Origin: Burkholderia arboris
Lineage (GTDB): Bacteria > Pseudomonadota > Gammaproteobacteria > Burkholderiales > Burkholderiaceae
Direction: 5' to 3'
NCBI RefSeq assembly: GCF_902499125.1
Contig: NZ_CABVPX010000008.1
Coordinates: 186,001-250,000 of the forward strand
DNA length: 64,000 nucleotides
A program made the translations under genes and the position numbers. Positions 9,554 through 19,598 of the stretch are shown one piece after another (the first letter of the stretch is position 1; every line of letters starts with the position of its first letter). The notes below the pieces were generated by a model, which had not been told where the DNA came from, did no database searches, and saw only the letters and a list, made by a program, of their open reading frames with translations.

Positions 9554-9732
9554 GGGTCATACTCCATTCGGCAAACGAGCGGCATGCCGGTCGGCCGGCG
9601 TGCATCGCTCGTGTCGCAGCGTTCATCCTGTCCCGATGACCGATCTCCTCACCCGGCGCGACAGCCGCACCGGCACCCGCGGCCCGCATCGCGCCGACCG
9701 TTTCCGAACCTGCGCGGGATCGACTCGCCCGC

Positions 9733-10500
9733 TCAGTCGAGCGCGCGGCCGAAAATCCGGATCACTTCGTCGAGATGCTCGGCCATCGCGCGGCGCGCGG
9801 CGTCCGGGTCGCGCGCACGGATCGCGTCGAGGATCGCGCGGTGTTCAAGCTCCGACCGGTGCGGCATGTCGTTCGGCATGTACAGCGACTGCAGCCGCTG
9901 GAACATCAGGTCGTACTTGTGCGCGAGCAGCTGCTTGATCATCAGCGCATACGCGGCGTTGTCGCTCGCTTCCGCGATGCGGATATGGAACAGCCGGTCG
10001 CCCGGATGCGTGAGCGAGCCGCTGCGGTTGTCTTCCTGGTTGCGCAGGAACGCTTCGTGAATCCCTTCGATCTGCGCGTCCGAGCCGTGCCTTGCGGCGA
10101 GCGACGCGGCTTCCGGCTCGATCAGCCGGCGCGCCTGCAACAGCGCGAACGGCGGGATTTCGGTATCGAGGTCGAGCGCGATGCCGAGTTCCGGGTCGAT
10201 CTCGACGATCGAGAACGGGGCGACTTTCGCATCGGGTTCGGGCGCAGGCTCGGGCGCCGCGACTGCTTCGGGATGGCGCACCTTCACGCCGTCGCCGACG
10301 CGCACGCTGACGAGCCCGCTCACTTCGAGCGCGATCAGCGCCTCGCGCACCGAGGTACGCGACACGCCGAACTGTTCGGCCAGTTCGCGCTCGGGCGGCA
10401 GATAGCTGCCCGGCGGAAAATCGCCGGACTCGATCATCGCACTGAGCTTGTCGGCGATCTGCTGGTAGAGACGGCGGTTCTGAATCGGCTGGATGGACAT
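9733..10500 (-). CDS. GntR-family (FadR/FCD) transcriptional regulator
   Basis: A 255-residue regulator with an N-terminal winged helix (PPERELAEQFGVSRTSVREAL, about residues 37-57) and a C-terminal all-helical FCD ligand domain with conserved Asp/His metal-site positions. FCD regulators of this type (LldR, PdhR, FadR) usually repress sugar-acid or lactate operons and release DNA on binding the acid. It sits between the fucose enzyme genes and the lactate dehydrogenase on the same strand, making it the obvious local regulator. A linker of about residues 75-100 is rich in Pro, Ala and Glu. The ligand is unknown; L-fuconate or L-lactate are candidates. Confidence 0.9.
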   Translation of the reverse strand: MSIQPIQNRRLYQQIADKLSAMIESGDFPPGSYLPPERELAEQFGVSRTSVREALIALEVSGLVSVRVGDGVKVRHPEAVAAPEPAPEPDAKVAPFSIVEIDPELGIALDLDTEIPPFALLQARRLIEPEAASLAARHGSDAQIEGIHEAFLRNQEDNRSGSLTHPGDRLFHIRIAEASDNAAYALMIKQLLAHKYDLMFQRLQSLYMPNDMPHRSELEHRAILDAIRARDPDAARRAMAEHLDEVIRIFGRALD

Positions 10501-10531
10501 ACGTTGACGCTGGTAATCGGTTTCGTTCCGG

Positions 10532-10557
10532 ACGGTCTGACGAATCGAACTGACCGT
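10532..10557. promoter_or_regulatory. candidate operator dyad upstream of the GntR gene
   Basis: ACGGTC at 10532-10537 and GACCGT at 10552-10557 form an inverted repeat with a 14-bp spacer in the 68-bp gap between the lactonase and the GntR gene. A TATAAAAT-like element lies just upstream on the minus strand. This would suit an autoregulated promoter, but the repeat is short. Confidence 0.35.
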
Positions 10558-10568
10558 TCGCGCCTATT

Positions 10569-11459
10569 TTATATGCCGCGCTTCACATCGCCCGGTATCG
10601 CATAGCAACGCGCGGCCGTGCCGCCCCACAACGCGCTGCGCTCGGCCGCCGACAGCCGCGACTCGGCCCAGCGTTCGACCAGCGACGTCACTTCGTCATA
10701 CGACGCCGCCAGCAGGCACACGGGCCAGTCCGACCCGAACATCAGCCGTTGCGGCCCGAACGCGTCGAGCGCCGCGTCGAGACACTGTTCGATGTGCCGG
10801 ATGTCCCGCGCGCGCAGGCCGCGCTGCCAGTCGGCTTCGGTCACGAGCCCCGACAGCTTGCATGCGACATGCGGCAACGCGCCCAGTTCGCGCAGCGACG
10901 CCCGCCAGCGCGCGAGCGCCGTGTCATCGTGCTCGAACGCCGAAAGTGCCGGCTTCCCGGCATGATCGAGCACGAGCCAGTGCGCGTCGTGCGTCGCGCA
11001 GAACGCGCGCACGTCCGGCAACTGGCGTTCGAGCACGAGCACGTCGTACACGTAGCCGTTCGCCTGCAGCCATGCGATGCCCCGATTGAACCCGGGATCC
11101 GCGACGAACGCGGCCACGTCGGCTTCGTCCTGCACCTGATGACGAAAGCCGCGCAGCTTCGGGCTGCCCCACTCGGCGACACGGTCGGCAAGCGCCGGCG
11201 CGCCGAGATCCTCCCAGCCGACCACCGCCGCGATACGTGCGTCGTCGCGCGCGAGATCGAGCAGGAACGCCGTCTCGTCGCGCCCGGCGCGCGCCTGCAC
11301 CACGATCGATGCACCGAGCGCCTGCGCATGCATCAGCGGCCGCAGCGCATCGGGCAGGTAATCGCGCGCGAGCACGCCCATTCCCGGGCCGATCCACGGA
11401 TAGTCGGCCGCGCGATAACGCCAGAAGTGCTGATGGGAATCGATACGCACTGCGCCCAT
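10569..11459 (-). CDS. L-fucono-lactonase, amidohydrolase family (COG3618)
   Basis: The 296-residue product is a TIM-barrel amidohydrolase of the COG3618 group. It has H9-Q-H11 at the first strand, a barrel His in LDHAGKP and the terminal catalytic Asp in GSDWPV. COG3618 lactonases open sugar lactones; an L-fucono-1,5-lactonase has been characterised in Burkholderia multivorans. I chose ATG 11459 because GAGG lies just upstream and the homologous start MxxxRIDSHQHFW begins there; an in-frame upstream ATG would add 15 unlikely residues. It acts after the L-fucose dehydrogenase encoded in the same operon. Confidence 0.87.
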   Translation of the reverse strand: MGAVRIDSHQHFWRYRAADYPWIGPGMGVLARDYLPDALRPLMHAQALGASIVVQARAGRDETAFLLDLARDDARIAAVVGWEDLGAPALADRVAEWGSPKLRGFRHQVQDEADVAAFVADPGFNRGIAWLQANGYVYDVLVLERQLPDVRAFCATHDAHWLVLDHAGKPALSAFEHDDTALARWRASLRELGALPHVACKLSGLVTEADWQRGLRARDIRHIEQCLDAALDAFGPQRLMFGSDWPVCLLAASYDEVTSLVERWAESRLSAAERSALWGGTAARCYAIPGDVKRGI

Positions 11460-11526
11460 GGTGCCCTCGTGTTCAATTGCCTCGGCAGCGGCGGCACGCG
11501 CCATCGCCGCCGCTCATCCGCAATGC

Positions 11527-12468
11527 TCAGTCGTACAACACCGCCGCGATCTTCGGATCGTCGATATTGGTCTTGTCGTACCAGTAGAAACCGGTATCGA
11601 TGACCTTCGGCAGCTTCTCGCCCTTGGTCGCCTTCACGGCCGCCTCGACGGTCTTGTAGCCGATCCCGATCGGGTTCTGCGTGATCGCGCCGGCCATCAG
11701 CCCGCTGCGGATCGCATCCTTCTGCTGCTTGCCGGAATCGTAGCCGACGATCACGACCTTGCGCTTCATCTCGCGCACGCCGTTGACCACGCCGATCGCC
11801 GAGCCTTCGTTGGTGCCGAACAGCCCCTTGAGCTTCGGATACGCCTGCAGGATCGACTTCGTCACCTCGGTCGACTTCAGCTGGTCGCCTTCGCCGTACT
11901 GCACGGTCACGACCTGCACCTTCGGGTGCGCCGACTTCATCCGATCGAGGAAGCCGTCGCGGCGGTCGATGCCAGTGCGGCTCGTCTGGTCGTGCGCGAC
12001 CACGGCCACCTCGCCTTCGTCGCCGATCAGCGCGGCAAGCTTGTCGGCGGCGAGCGCCGCAGCCGCCTTGTTGTTGGTCGCGGCCGTCGTCACCGGGATG
12101 TCGCTGTCGACCCCCGAGTCGAACGCGATCACCGGGATCTTCTCGGCCTGCGCCTTCTTCAGGAGCGGCAGCGCGGCCTTGCTGTCGAGCGCCGCGAAGC
12201 CGAGCGCGGCCGGCTTCTTCGCGATCGCGGCCGACAGCATGTCGATCTGCTTGTCGACCATCGCCTCGGTTTCCGGCCCTTCGAACGTCACCTTCACCTT
12301 GTAGTCCTTCGCGGCCTGCATCGCGCCCGATTTCACGGCCTGCCAGAACTGATGCTGGAAGCCTTTCGAGATCAGCGGGATATAGGCTTCCTGCGCCTGC
12401 GCGCCGGCCGTGACGCCGACGGCGAACGTCAGCCCGACGATCGCATTCAACACCTTGCTCCTGATCAC
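11527..12468 (-). CDS. sugar ABC transporter periplasmic binding protein (RbsB type)
   Basis: The 313-residue product has a Sec signal peptide (residues 1-25, ending AQA) and a type-1 periplasmic binding-protein fold of the RbsB/XylF class (YIPLISKGFQHQFWQAV start; later GYDSGKQQ hinge region). GTG 12468 is chosen because AGGAGA lies seven bases upstream, and it starts the signal peptide cleanly. With the permease and ATPase genes upstream it forms a complete CUT2 importer. The context says the substrate is L-fucose or a close relative such as L-galactose or D-arabinose. It precedes the lactonase by 67 bp. Confidence 0.9.
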   Translation of the reverse strand: MIRSKVLNAIVGLTFAVGVTAGAQAQEAYIPLISKGFQHQFWQAVKSGAMQAAKDYKVKVTFEGPETEAMVDKQIDMLSAAIAKKPAALGFAALDSKAALPLLKKAQAEKIPVIAFDSGVDSDIPVTTAATNNKAAAALAADKLAALIGDEGEVAVVAHDQTSRTGIDRRDGFLDRMKSAHPKVQVVTVQYGEGDQLKSTEVTKSILQAYPKLKGLFGTNEGSAIGVVNGVREMKRKVVIVGYDSGKQQKDAIRSGLMAGAITQNPIGIGYKTVEAAVKATKGEKLPKVIDTGFYWYDKTNIDDPKIAAVLYD

Positions 12469-12545
12469 TTCGCGTCTCCTTGGTTGGTCTCTTCTGGATG
12501 CCGGCCGGGCCGGCGGTGAAGCGGATGCCTGCGTGCAGGCGGGCG

Positions 12546-13583
12546 TCAGCGGCGGCGCCGGCGCAGGATGTCGACGTACACGGCGAGGATGATGATCACG
12601 CCCGTCACGACCGTCTGCCACTCCTGCGCGACCGACATGATGCGCAGGCCGTTGGTCAGCACGCTCATGATGAACGCGCCGATGATGGTGCCGACGATGC
12701 TGCCCGCGCCGCCCGACAGCGACGTGCCGCCGATCACGACGGCCGCGATCGCATCGAGCTCGTAGCCCTGCCCGAGCGCGGGCTGCGCGGAGTTCAGCCG
12801 CGACGCGATCAGCAGGCCGGCAATCCCGCACACCGCGCCGCTGAACGTGTAGACGGCGATCTTCCACGCGTCGACGTTCACGCCGGACAGCCGCAGCGCT
12901 TCCTCGTTGCTGCCGAGCGCGAACGTGTAGCGGCCGAAGATCGTCCGGTTCAGCACGATCGACGCACCGATCGCGACGAGGAACAGGATCAGCACCGCGT
13001 TCGGAATCGGCAGCGCGGGGATCAGGTTGCCGATCAGCGAATCCTGCGCGATCGACGTGAAGCCCGGCGTATCGTTGAAGTAGATCGGCCGCGTGCCCGA
13101 GATCACGAGCGACAGCCCCTTGAGCAGCATCATCATGCCGAGCGTCGCGATGAACGGCGGCACCTTCATCTTCGCGATCACGAAGCCCGACACGCAGCCG
13201 GACAGCGCACCGAACAGCAGCGCGGCCAGGATCCCGAGCGGCAGCGGCATCCCCCACTTCGTCAGCACGACGCCGGCCATCACCGCGCAGAACGTCATCA
13301 GCGTGCCGACCGACAGGTCGATGCCCGACGTGATGATCACGTACGTACACGCGACGGCCAGCACGCCGTTCACGGCGGTGGCCTGCAGGATCGACACGAG
13401 GTTGTCGACTTCGAGGAAGTTCGGCGACGCGAAGCTGAAGAACACGATCAGCAACACGAGGCTCGCGAATGCGAGCAGCTTCTGCCGCGCGGCCGGGTTG
13501 AAGAAGCGCGACTTCAGGCTCGATGCGGCGGCCGGCGTGTCGCCGGAAGCCAGGGGCGGGACGGGATGCGTATCGTTGGACAT
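12546..13583 (-). CDS. sugar ABC transporter permease (RbsC type)
   Basis: The 345-residue inner-membrane protein has about nine or ten hydrophobic segments and the BPD_transp_2 signature DAIAAVVIGGTSLSGGAG, which contacts the ATPase. The cytoplasmic N-terminus (about 35 residues) is Pro/Ala/Ser-rich and the C-terminus ends in an Arg cluster. CUT2 transporters use a homodimer of such a permease with one double-domain ATPase, and exactly one of each is encoded here. It lies 77 bp upstream of the binding-protein gene. Confidence 0.92.
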   Translation of the reverse strand: MSNDTHPVPPLASGDTPAAASSLKSRFFNPAARQKLLAFASLVLLIVFFSFASPNFLEVDNLVSILQATAVNGVLAVACTYVIITSGIDLSVGTLMTFCAVMAGVVLTKWGMPLPLGILAALLFGALSGCVSGFVIAKMKVPPFIATLGMMMLLKGLSLVISGTRPIYFNDTPGFTSIAQDSLIGNLIPALPIPNAVLILFLVAIGASIVLNRTIFGRYTFALGSNEEALRLSGVNVDAWKIAVYTFSGAVCGIAGLLIASRLNSAQPALGQGYELDAIAAVVIGGTSLSGGAGSIVGTIIGAFIMSVLTNGLRIMSVAQEWQTVVTGVIIILAVYVDILRRRRR

Positions 13584-13610
13584 GATCGGGTAGGCGTCTG
13601 AATCGGGACA

Positions 13611-15149
13611 TCAGGACAATACGGTCGACTCGCGCTGCGTCGCGAGCTGCATGATCTTTTCCTGCGTGGCGTCGGCCGCGCGCAATTCGCCGGTCACGCG
13701 GCCTTCGCACATCACGAGAATCCGGTGGCTCATGCGCAGCACCTCGGGCAACTCCGACGAGATCATCACGATCGCCTTGCCGTCGGCGGCCAGCGCGTCG
13801 AGCAGCTTGTAGATCTCGCTTTTCGCGCCGACGTCGATGCCGCGCGTCGGCTCGTCGAAGAACAGGATGTCGCAGTCGCGCAGCAGCCATTTCGCGATCA
13901 CGATCTTCTGCTGGTTGCCGCCCGACAGGAGTCGCGCCGGCTGCGTGACCGACGGCGTGCGGATCGCGAGCTGCCGCACGTATGACTGCGCGGTGTCGCG
14001 CATCTCGCGCGCATCGAGAAACACGCCGCGCCGCACGAAACGGCGCATGCTCGACAGCGCGATGTTGTTCTGCACGTCCATCCCGACCGCGAGCCCGAAG
14101 TGCTTGCGATCCTCGGACAGGTAGCCGATCCCGTGCTTCACGGCATCGGCCGGCGTGCGGATCGTCACGGTCTTGCCGTGCACGCGGATCTCGCCGGCAT
14201 CGACCGGGTCCGCGCCGAACACCGCGCGCGCGACCTCGGTGCGGCCCGCGCCCATCAACCCCGCGAAGCCGAGGATCTCGCCGCGCCGCAGCGTGAAGCC
14301 GACGTCGCGGATCGCACGGCCGCGCGACAGCCCGCGCACTTCGAGCGCGACGTCGTTCGACGACGTATCGGGCGGCGTGCGGGATTCCGTTTCAAGCTGG
14401 CGGCCGACCATCATCGCGATGATCGTATCCATCGACGTGTCCGCCATCGGCACCGTCGCGACATACTTGCCGTCGCGCATCACGGTCACGTGATCGGCGA
14501 TCTGGCGCAGCTCGTCCATCTTGTGCGAGATGTAGATGATGCCGACACCGTTCGCGCGCAGATCGCGGATGATGCGGAACAGCTCGGCGATCTCCGCGTT
14601 GTTCAGCGCGGCGGTCGGCTCGTCCATGATCAGCACGCGCGAGTCGAACGACAGCGCCTTCGCGATCTCGACCATCTGCTGCTTCGCGACCGTCAGCCGG
14701 CCGACCGGCGTGCGCGGATCGAGATCGAGCCGCATCCGCTGGAAAATCACGGCCGCATCGCGGTTCAGCTTGTCTTCGTCGACGAACACGCCGAAGCGGC
14801 CGCGCGGCTCGCGGCCGATGAAGATGTTCTGCGCGACGCTCAGGTGGTTCATCAGGTTCAGCTCCTGATGGATGATGCCGATCCCGAGCGCCTGCGCGGC
14901 GCGCGGATCGGCGATCTCCACCGCGCGGCCGTCCATCCGGATCTCGCCGTCGTCGCGCTGGTACACGCCAGCCAGGATCTTCATCAGCGTCGACTTGCCG
15001 GCGCCGTTCTCGCCCATCAGCGCATGCACTTCGCCGGCGCGCAGGTCGAAGCGGCAGTCGTCGAGCGCCTGCACGCCCGGAAAACGCTTGCCGATGCCGG
15101 TCAGCGCGATCAGCGGCGGCGTGGTGTCGGGGTTGAGGTCAGGTTGCAT
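13611..15149 (-). CDS. sugar ABC transporter ATP-binding protein (RbsA type)
   Basis: The 512-residue product has two fused nucleotide-binding domains, the hallmark of CUT2 importers. The N-terminal Walker A is GENGAGKS (residues 46-53), with a Walker B ending MDEPTAAL. The C-terminal half has a degenerate Walker A (GLMGAGRT), a signature LLSGGNQQK and Walker [10 protein letters not shown], as in RbsA. It energises import of the sugar bound by the downstream-encoded RbsB-type protein. It is separated from the L-fucose dehydrogenase gene by only 12 bp, linking transport and catabolism in one transcript. Confidence 0.94.
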   Translation of the reverse strand: MQPDLNPDTTPPLIALTGIGKRFPGVQALDDCRFDLRAGEVHALMGENGAGKSTLMKILAGVYQRDDGEIRMDGRAVEIADPRAAQALGIGIIHQELNLMNHLSVAQNIFIGREPRGRFGVFVDEDKLNRDAAVIFQRMRLDLDPRTPVGRLTVAKQQMVEIAKALSFDSRVLIMDEPTAALNNAEIAELFRIIRDLRANGVGIIYISHKMDELRQIADHVTVMRDGKYVATVPMADTSMDTIIAMMVGRQLETESRTPPDTSSNDVALEVRGLSRGRAIRDVGFTLRRGEILGFAGLMGAGRTEVARAVFGADPVDAGEIRVHGKTVTIRTPADAVKHGIGYLSEDRKHFGLAVGMDVQNNIALSSMRRFVRRGVFLDAREMRDTAQSYVRQLAIRTPSVTQPARLLSGGNQQKIVIAKWLLRDCDILFFDEPTRGIDVGAKSEIYKLLDALAADGKAIVMISSELPEVLRMSHRILVMCEGRVTGELRAADATQEKIMQLATQRESTVLS

Positions 15150-15161
15150 GGATCGCTGCCC

Positions 15162-15971
<810 letters not shown>

Positions 15972-15981
15972 TCAACGCGCG

Positions 15982-17259
15982 TCAGCCGCGGAACCGGTAC
16001 TGCTCCAGCGATTCGGGCTTCATCTCGATCGAGAAGCCGGGCGCCGTCGGCGGCATGTACGCCGCGCCGCGCACGACGCACGGTTCGACGAAATGCTCGT
16101 GAAGGTGATCGACGTATTCGGTCACGCGCCCTTCCTTCGTACCCGAAATGCACACGTAATCGATCATCGACAGGTGCTGCACGTACTCGCACAGCCCGAC
16201 GCCGCCCGCATGCGGGCATACCGGCAACCCGTACTTCGCGGCCATCAGCATCACCGCGAGAATCTCGTTCACGCCGCCGAGCCGGCACGCGTCGATCTGC
16301 ACGACGTCGATCGCGCCGCGGGCGATGAACTGCTTGAACAGCACGCGGTTCTGGCACATCTCGCCGGTCGCGACCTGCACGGGCGCGATCGCCTTGCGGA
16401 TCTTGCGATGCCCTTCGACGTCGTCGGGGCTCGTCGGCTCCTCGATGAACCACGGCCGCGCGAACGCGAGCTCGCGCACCCAGTCGATCGCCTCGTCGAC
16501 TTCCCACACCTGGTTCGCGTCGATCATCAGCTTGCGATCGGGGCCGATCACTTCGCGCGCGATCGTCACGCGGCGGATGTCGTCCTCGAGGTTCGCGCCG
16601 ACCTTCAGCTTCACGTAGTCGAAACCGGCGTCCACCGCCTCGCGGCACAGCCGGCGCAGCTTGTCGTCGCTGTAGCCGAGCCAGCCGGCCGACGTCGTGT
16701 AGCACGGGTAGCCGTCGCGCTCGAGCGCCGCGATCCGCGCAGCCTTGCCGGGCGCCTGCCGGCGCAGCAGCTCGAGCGCTTCGTCCGGCGTCAGGCAGTC
16801 GGTCAGGTAGCGGAAGTCGATCGCGCGGACCAGCTCCTCGGGGCTCATGTCGGCGACGAGCCGCCACAGCGGCTTGCCGACGGCCTTCGCCCACAAATCC
16901 CACACCGCGTTGACGACGGCGCCGGTCGCCAGGTGGATCGCGCCCTTGTCGGGGCCGATCCAGCGCAACTGGCTGTCCGACGTCACGTGCCGCCAGAAGC
17001 GGCCCATGTCCTCGCGAATCCAGTCGAGGTCGAGGCCGACGACGAGGTGACGCATCGCGTCGATCGCCGCACAGCAGATTTCGTTGCCGCGCCCGATGGT
17101 GAACGTGAGCCCGTGACCCTCGAGCGCGTCCTGGTCGGTTTCGAGCACGACGTAGGCCGCCGAATAATCGGGGTCCGGATTCATCGCGTCGGAGCCGTCC
17201 AGCTGGCGCGAGGTCGGGAAGCGCACGTCGAGGACGCGCATCGATCGAATGATAGGCAT
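15982..17259 (-). CDS. L-fuconate dehydratase (enolase superfamily)
   Basis: The 425-residue product is a mandelate-racemase-like enolase-superfamily enzyme matching fuconate dehydratase in length. Visible active-site elements include the K-x-K pair in YVKLKVG, metal-ligand Asp in MIDANQVW, Glu in FIEEPTSPDD, Glu in VATGEMCQN and His in CPHAGGVG. It dehydrates L-fuconate to 2-keto-3-deoxy-L-fuconate with Mg2+. ATG 17259 gives the full capping domain (MPIIRSMRVLDVRFPTS). Flanking genes supply the preceding and following steps, which makes the substrate assignment strong. Confidence 0.9.
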   Translation of the reverse strand: MPIIRSMRVLDVRFPTSRQLDGSDAMNPDPDYSAAYVVLETDQDALEGHGLTFTIGRGNEICCAAIDAMRHLVVGLDLDWIREDMGRFWRHVTSDSQLRWIGPDKGAIHLATGAVVNAVWDLWAKAVGKPLWRLVADMSPEELVRAIDFRYLTDCLTPDEALELLRRQAPGKAARIAALERDGYPCYTTSAGWLGYSDDKLRRLCREAVDAGFDYVKLKVGANLEDDIRRVTIAREVIGPDRKLMIDANQVWEVDEAIDWVRELAFARPWFIEEPTSPDDVEGHRKIRKAIAPVQVATGEMCQNRVLFKQFIARGAIDVVQIDACRLGGVNEILAVMLMAAKYGLPVCPHAGGVGLCEYVQHLSMIDYVCISGTKEGRVTEYVDHLHEHFVEPCVVRGAAYMPPTAPGFSIEMKPESLEQYRFRG

Positions 17260-17282
17260 GACGAACCGTCCGTTAAAGGAAA

Positions 17283-18125
17283 TCAGGCTTGCACGGTGCG
17301 CTGGCGTTGCTCGCCGAGCCCGTCGATGCCGAGCGTGATCACCTGTCCGGCGCGCAGATAGACGGGCGGCTTCTGCCCGAGGCCGACGCCCGGCGGCGTG
17401 CCGGTCGAGATCACGTCGCCCGGCTGCAGGCTCATGAAGCGGCTCAGGTAGCTGATCAGGTGCGGCACGCGGAACACCATCGTCGCGGTCGTGCCGTTCT
17501 GGTAGCGGTGGCCGTCGACGTCGAGCCACAGCCGCAGCGCGTGCGGATCGGGCACTTCGTCGGCCGTCACGAGCCACGGGCCGAGCGGGCCGAATGTGTC
17601 GTTGCCCTTGCCCTTGTCCCAGGTACCGCCGCGTTCGAGCTGGAATTCGCGCTCCGACACGTCGTTCACGACGCAATAGCCGGCGACGTGCGACAGCGCG
17701 TCGGCTTCCGCGATATAGCGGCCGCCCTGGCCGATCACCACGCCGAGCTCGACTTCCCAGTCGGTCTTCTCCGAGCCGCGCGGAATCTCGACGTCGTCGT
17801 TCGGGCCCGAGATCGCGCTCGTCCATTTGCCGAACACGACGGGCTCCTTCGGCACCTCCATGCCCGATTCGGCCGCGTGGTCCGAATAGTTGAGCCCGAT
17901 GCAGATGAACTTGCCGACGCGGCCGACGCACGCGCCGAGCCGCGGCGTGCCGTCGACGAGCGGCAGCGACGACGGCGGAATGTCGCGCAGACGCGCGAGC
18001 GACGCGGGAGTCAGTGCGTCGCCGGCGATGTCGTCGATCACGCCGGACAGGTCGCGAAGGTGGCCCTGCGCATCGAGCAGGCCCGGTTTTTCATGGTGTT
18101 TGTCGCCAAATCTGAGCAGTTTCAT
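17283..18125 (-). CDS. fumarylacetoacetate-hydrolase-family 2,4-diketo-3-deoxy-L-fuconate hydrolase
   Basis: The 280-residue FAH-family protein has the metal-site block GLNYSDHAAESGM and the E-x-E/D metal residues around DWEVELGVVIG, plus FGPLGPW and a GDVISTGTPPGVG turn. In this pathway the family member cleaves 2,4-diketo-3-deoxy-L-fuconate into pyruvate and L-lactate. It lies 23 bp upstream of fuconate dehydratase and 43 bp downstream of the SDR that makes its substrate. The product L-lactate explains the lactate dehydrogenase gene at the end of the locus. Confidence 0.88.
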   Translation of the reverse strand: MKLLRFGDKHHEKPGLLDAQGHLRDLSGVIDDIAGDALTPASLARLRDIPPSSLPLVDGTPRLGACVGRVGKFICIGLNYSDHAAESGMEVPKEPVVFGKWTSAISGPNDDVEIPRGSEKTDWEVELGVVIGQGGRYIAEADALSHVAGYCVVNDVSEREFQLERGGTWDKGKGNDTFGPLGPWLVTADEVPDPHALRLWLDVDGHRYQNGTTATMVFRVPHLISYLSRFMSLQPGDVISTGTPPGVGLGQKPPVYLRAGQVITLGIDGLGEQRQRTVQA

Positions 18126-18168
18126 AGCGTCGTCGGAACGGAAACGGAAAGTGAATGGGAAGGCGCGG

Positions 18169-18933
18169 TCAGTTCGACCAGCCGCCGTCGATCAGATGGA
18201 TCGCGCCGGTCGTGAACGACGCTTCGTCGGACGCCAGGTACAGCGCGAGCGCGGCCACTTCGTCCGCGCTGCCGATGCGGCCGATCGGCTGGCGCGCGAC
18301 GAACGCCTGGCGCACCTCGTCGGCCGACAGGTGGCGCGTGCGCGCCTGGTCCGCGATCCGCTGCTCCAGCGACGGCGACTCGATCGTGCCCGGGCAGATC
18401 GCGTTGCAGCGGATGCCGCGCTCGACGAAATCGGCGGCCACGGCCTTGGTCAGCCCGATCACGGCCGCCTTGGTGGTGCCGTAGACGAAGCGGTTCGGCA
18501 CGCCCTTCACGCTCGATGCGGCCGACGCCATGTTGACGATCGACGCACCGCCGGCTTCGAGCATCGCGGGCAGCAGCGCGCGGATCAGCCGGTACATCGA
18601 CGTGACGTTCAGGTTCAGCGAGAACGCCCATGCGTCGTCGTCGCAATCGAGGATCGAGCCGTGGTGCACGTAGCCCGCGCAGTTGAACAGCACGTCGAAT
18701 GCGCGTTCGCCCGCGGCGAGCGCCGCGATGTCGTTCGCATCGGTGACGTCGAGCCGCCGCGTGGTCAGCCGGCCGCCCGCGCGTTCGGCGTCGGCCTCGA
18801 GCCGCACGAGCGCGGCTTCGTTGATGTCGGTCGCCAGCACGTCGGCGCCCTCGCTCGCGAACCGCAGCGCGGTCGCGCGGCCGATGCCCTGCCCGGCCGC
18901 CGTCACCAGCGCGCGTTTGCCCTGCAATCTCAT
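18169..18933 (-). CDS. SDR-family 2-keto-3-deoxy-L-fuconate dehydrogenase (predicted)
   Basis: The 254-residue SDR is the first gene of the fucose operon. It carries TAAGQGIG (residues 11-18), a D-I-N NAD-selecting strand end, NCAG and Y-x-x-x-K (YGTTK). Homologues near fuconate dehydratase oxidise the C4 hydroxyl of 2-keto-3-deoxy-L-fuconate. ATG 18933 has GGGAGA upstream and begins at MRLQGKRALVT, the usual SDR start; longer in-frame starts run through the promoter and are rejected. The promoter lies about 70 bp upstream. Confidence 0.8.
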   Translation of the reverse strand: MRLQGKRALVTAAGQGIGRATALRFASEGADVLATDINEAALVRLEADAERAGGRLTTRRLDVTDANDIAALAAGERAFDVLFNCAGYVHHGSILDCDDDAWAFSLNLNVTSMYRLIRALLPAMLEAGGASIVNMASAASSVKGVPNRFVYGTTKAAVIGLTKAVAADFVERGIRCNAICPGTIESPSLEQRIADQARTRHLSADEVRQAFVARQPIGRIGSADEVAALALYLASDEASFTTGAIHLIDGGWSN

Positions 18934-18971
18934 GAGCACGTCTCCCGAAAAAGCCGGCCACCAGTCGGCCG

Positions 18972-19029
18972 ATTGGCACAAAGGACTAAAGGTCCAACCA
19001 ATCATAGGAAGAGATCGCGCGTTTGTCAC
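18972..19029 (-). promoter_or_regulatory. promoter and overlapping operator of the L-fucose operon
   Basis: On the minus strand, GTGACA (19029-19024) and TATGAT (19006-19001) are separated by 17 bp, a good sigma-70 promoter. Overlapping the -10 and the expected start site is ATTGG (18972-18976) mirrored by CCAAT (18998-19002). Nested within it is GGAC-5-GTCC (18983-18995), centred two bases away. TTGG/CCAA half-sites are typical of FadR-type GntR regulators, and the position would give repression. Binding by the local GntR protein is inference. Confidence 0.55.
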
Positions 19030-19598
19030 GAAATCGCGATTCAGTATTTACCCGAGCGGGGAAATCCGGCGGGTGGGAAAAATCTGGTGCAGGACAGGTC
19101 CTGAAAGTCCCATCCGGGATTCGTACAAACCCAATACTGGCGTGCCTCTCAGACAGTTTGTCGTACTTGTTCGGTGCAGCGGCCCCGCCAACCTGACAAA
19201 AAAGTCATGTTCACGTCAGGGTCTCAACGGGATGGGCGCGCCATCATGGCATCGCCGGACCGCGCTTTTCAACCATCGCCTCCCCGCCCGCTTTCGATCC
19301 CTGCGGGCACCTCCGTCCCCCGGCGATGGGCTCCGTGACTGGGCGAGCAGACACGGTGCGCGGGCCGATTTTCCGCCCCGGACTTCCCGTCCGGGGCGTT
19401 TTTGTCCGTGGTTTCCAAGAAAATAAGCGTGGATTGTTTCTAAATCGGCAAAAGGTAATTTGAGCCAGACAGGATGTTTTTTCCGGTCACAGACGCTTAC
19501 ATTTAGCGCACCACTCATGGAAACCGCTACGGATTCGCCATCGGGTAGTGACATCCACTGCCAGGGCCGAAACCGCACGAGCTTTAGGAAACGGCAAA
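19030..19598. other. gene-free 570-bp region with a structured + strand segment
   Basis: No convincing coding sequence is present; the short ORFs here lack ribosome sites. The right half (about 19225-19403) is GC-rich with several potential stems and ends in a perfect intrinsic terminator, although no gene on the + strand precedes it. This could be a small RNA or a terminated 5' leader for the DUF3331 gene. GGACAGGTCC (about 19092-19101) is a short palindrome of unknown meaning. Confidence 0.4.
19374..19403 (+). terminator. intrinsic terminator without an upstream gene
   Basis: CGCCCCGGAC (19374-19383) pairs perfectly with GTCCGGGGCG (19389-19398) around a 5-base loop, followed by TTTTTG. 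It is oriented for + strand transcription, about 195 bp before the DUF3331 start codon. Confidence 0.8.
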
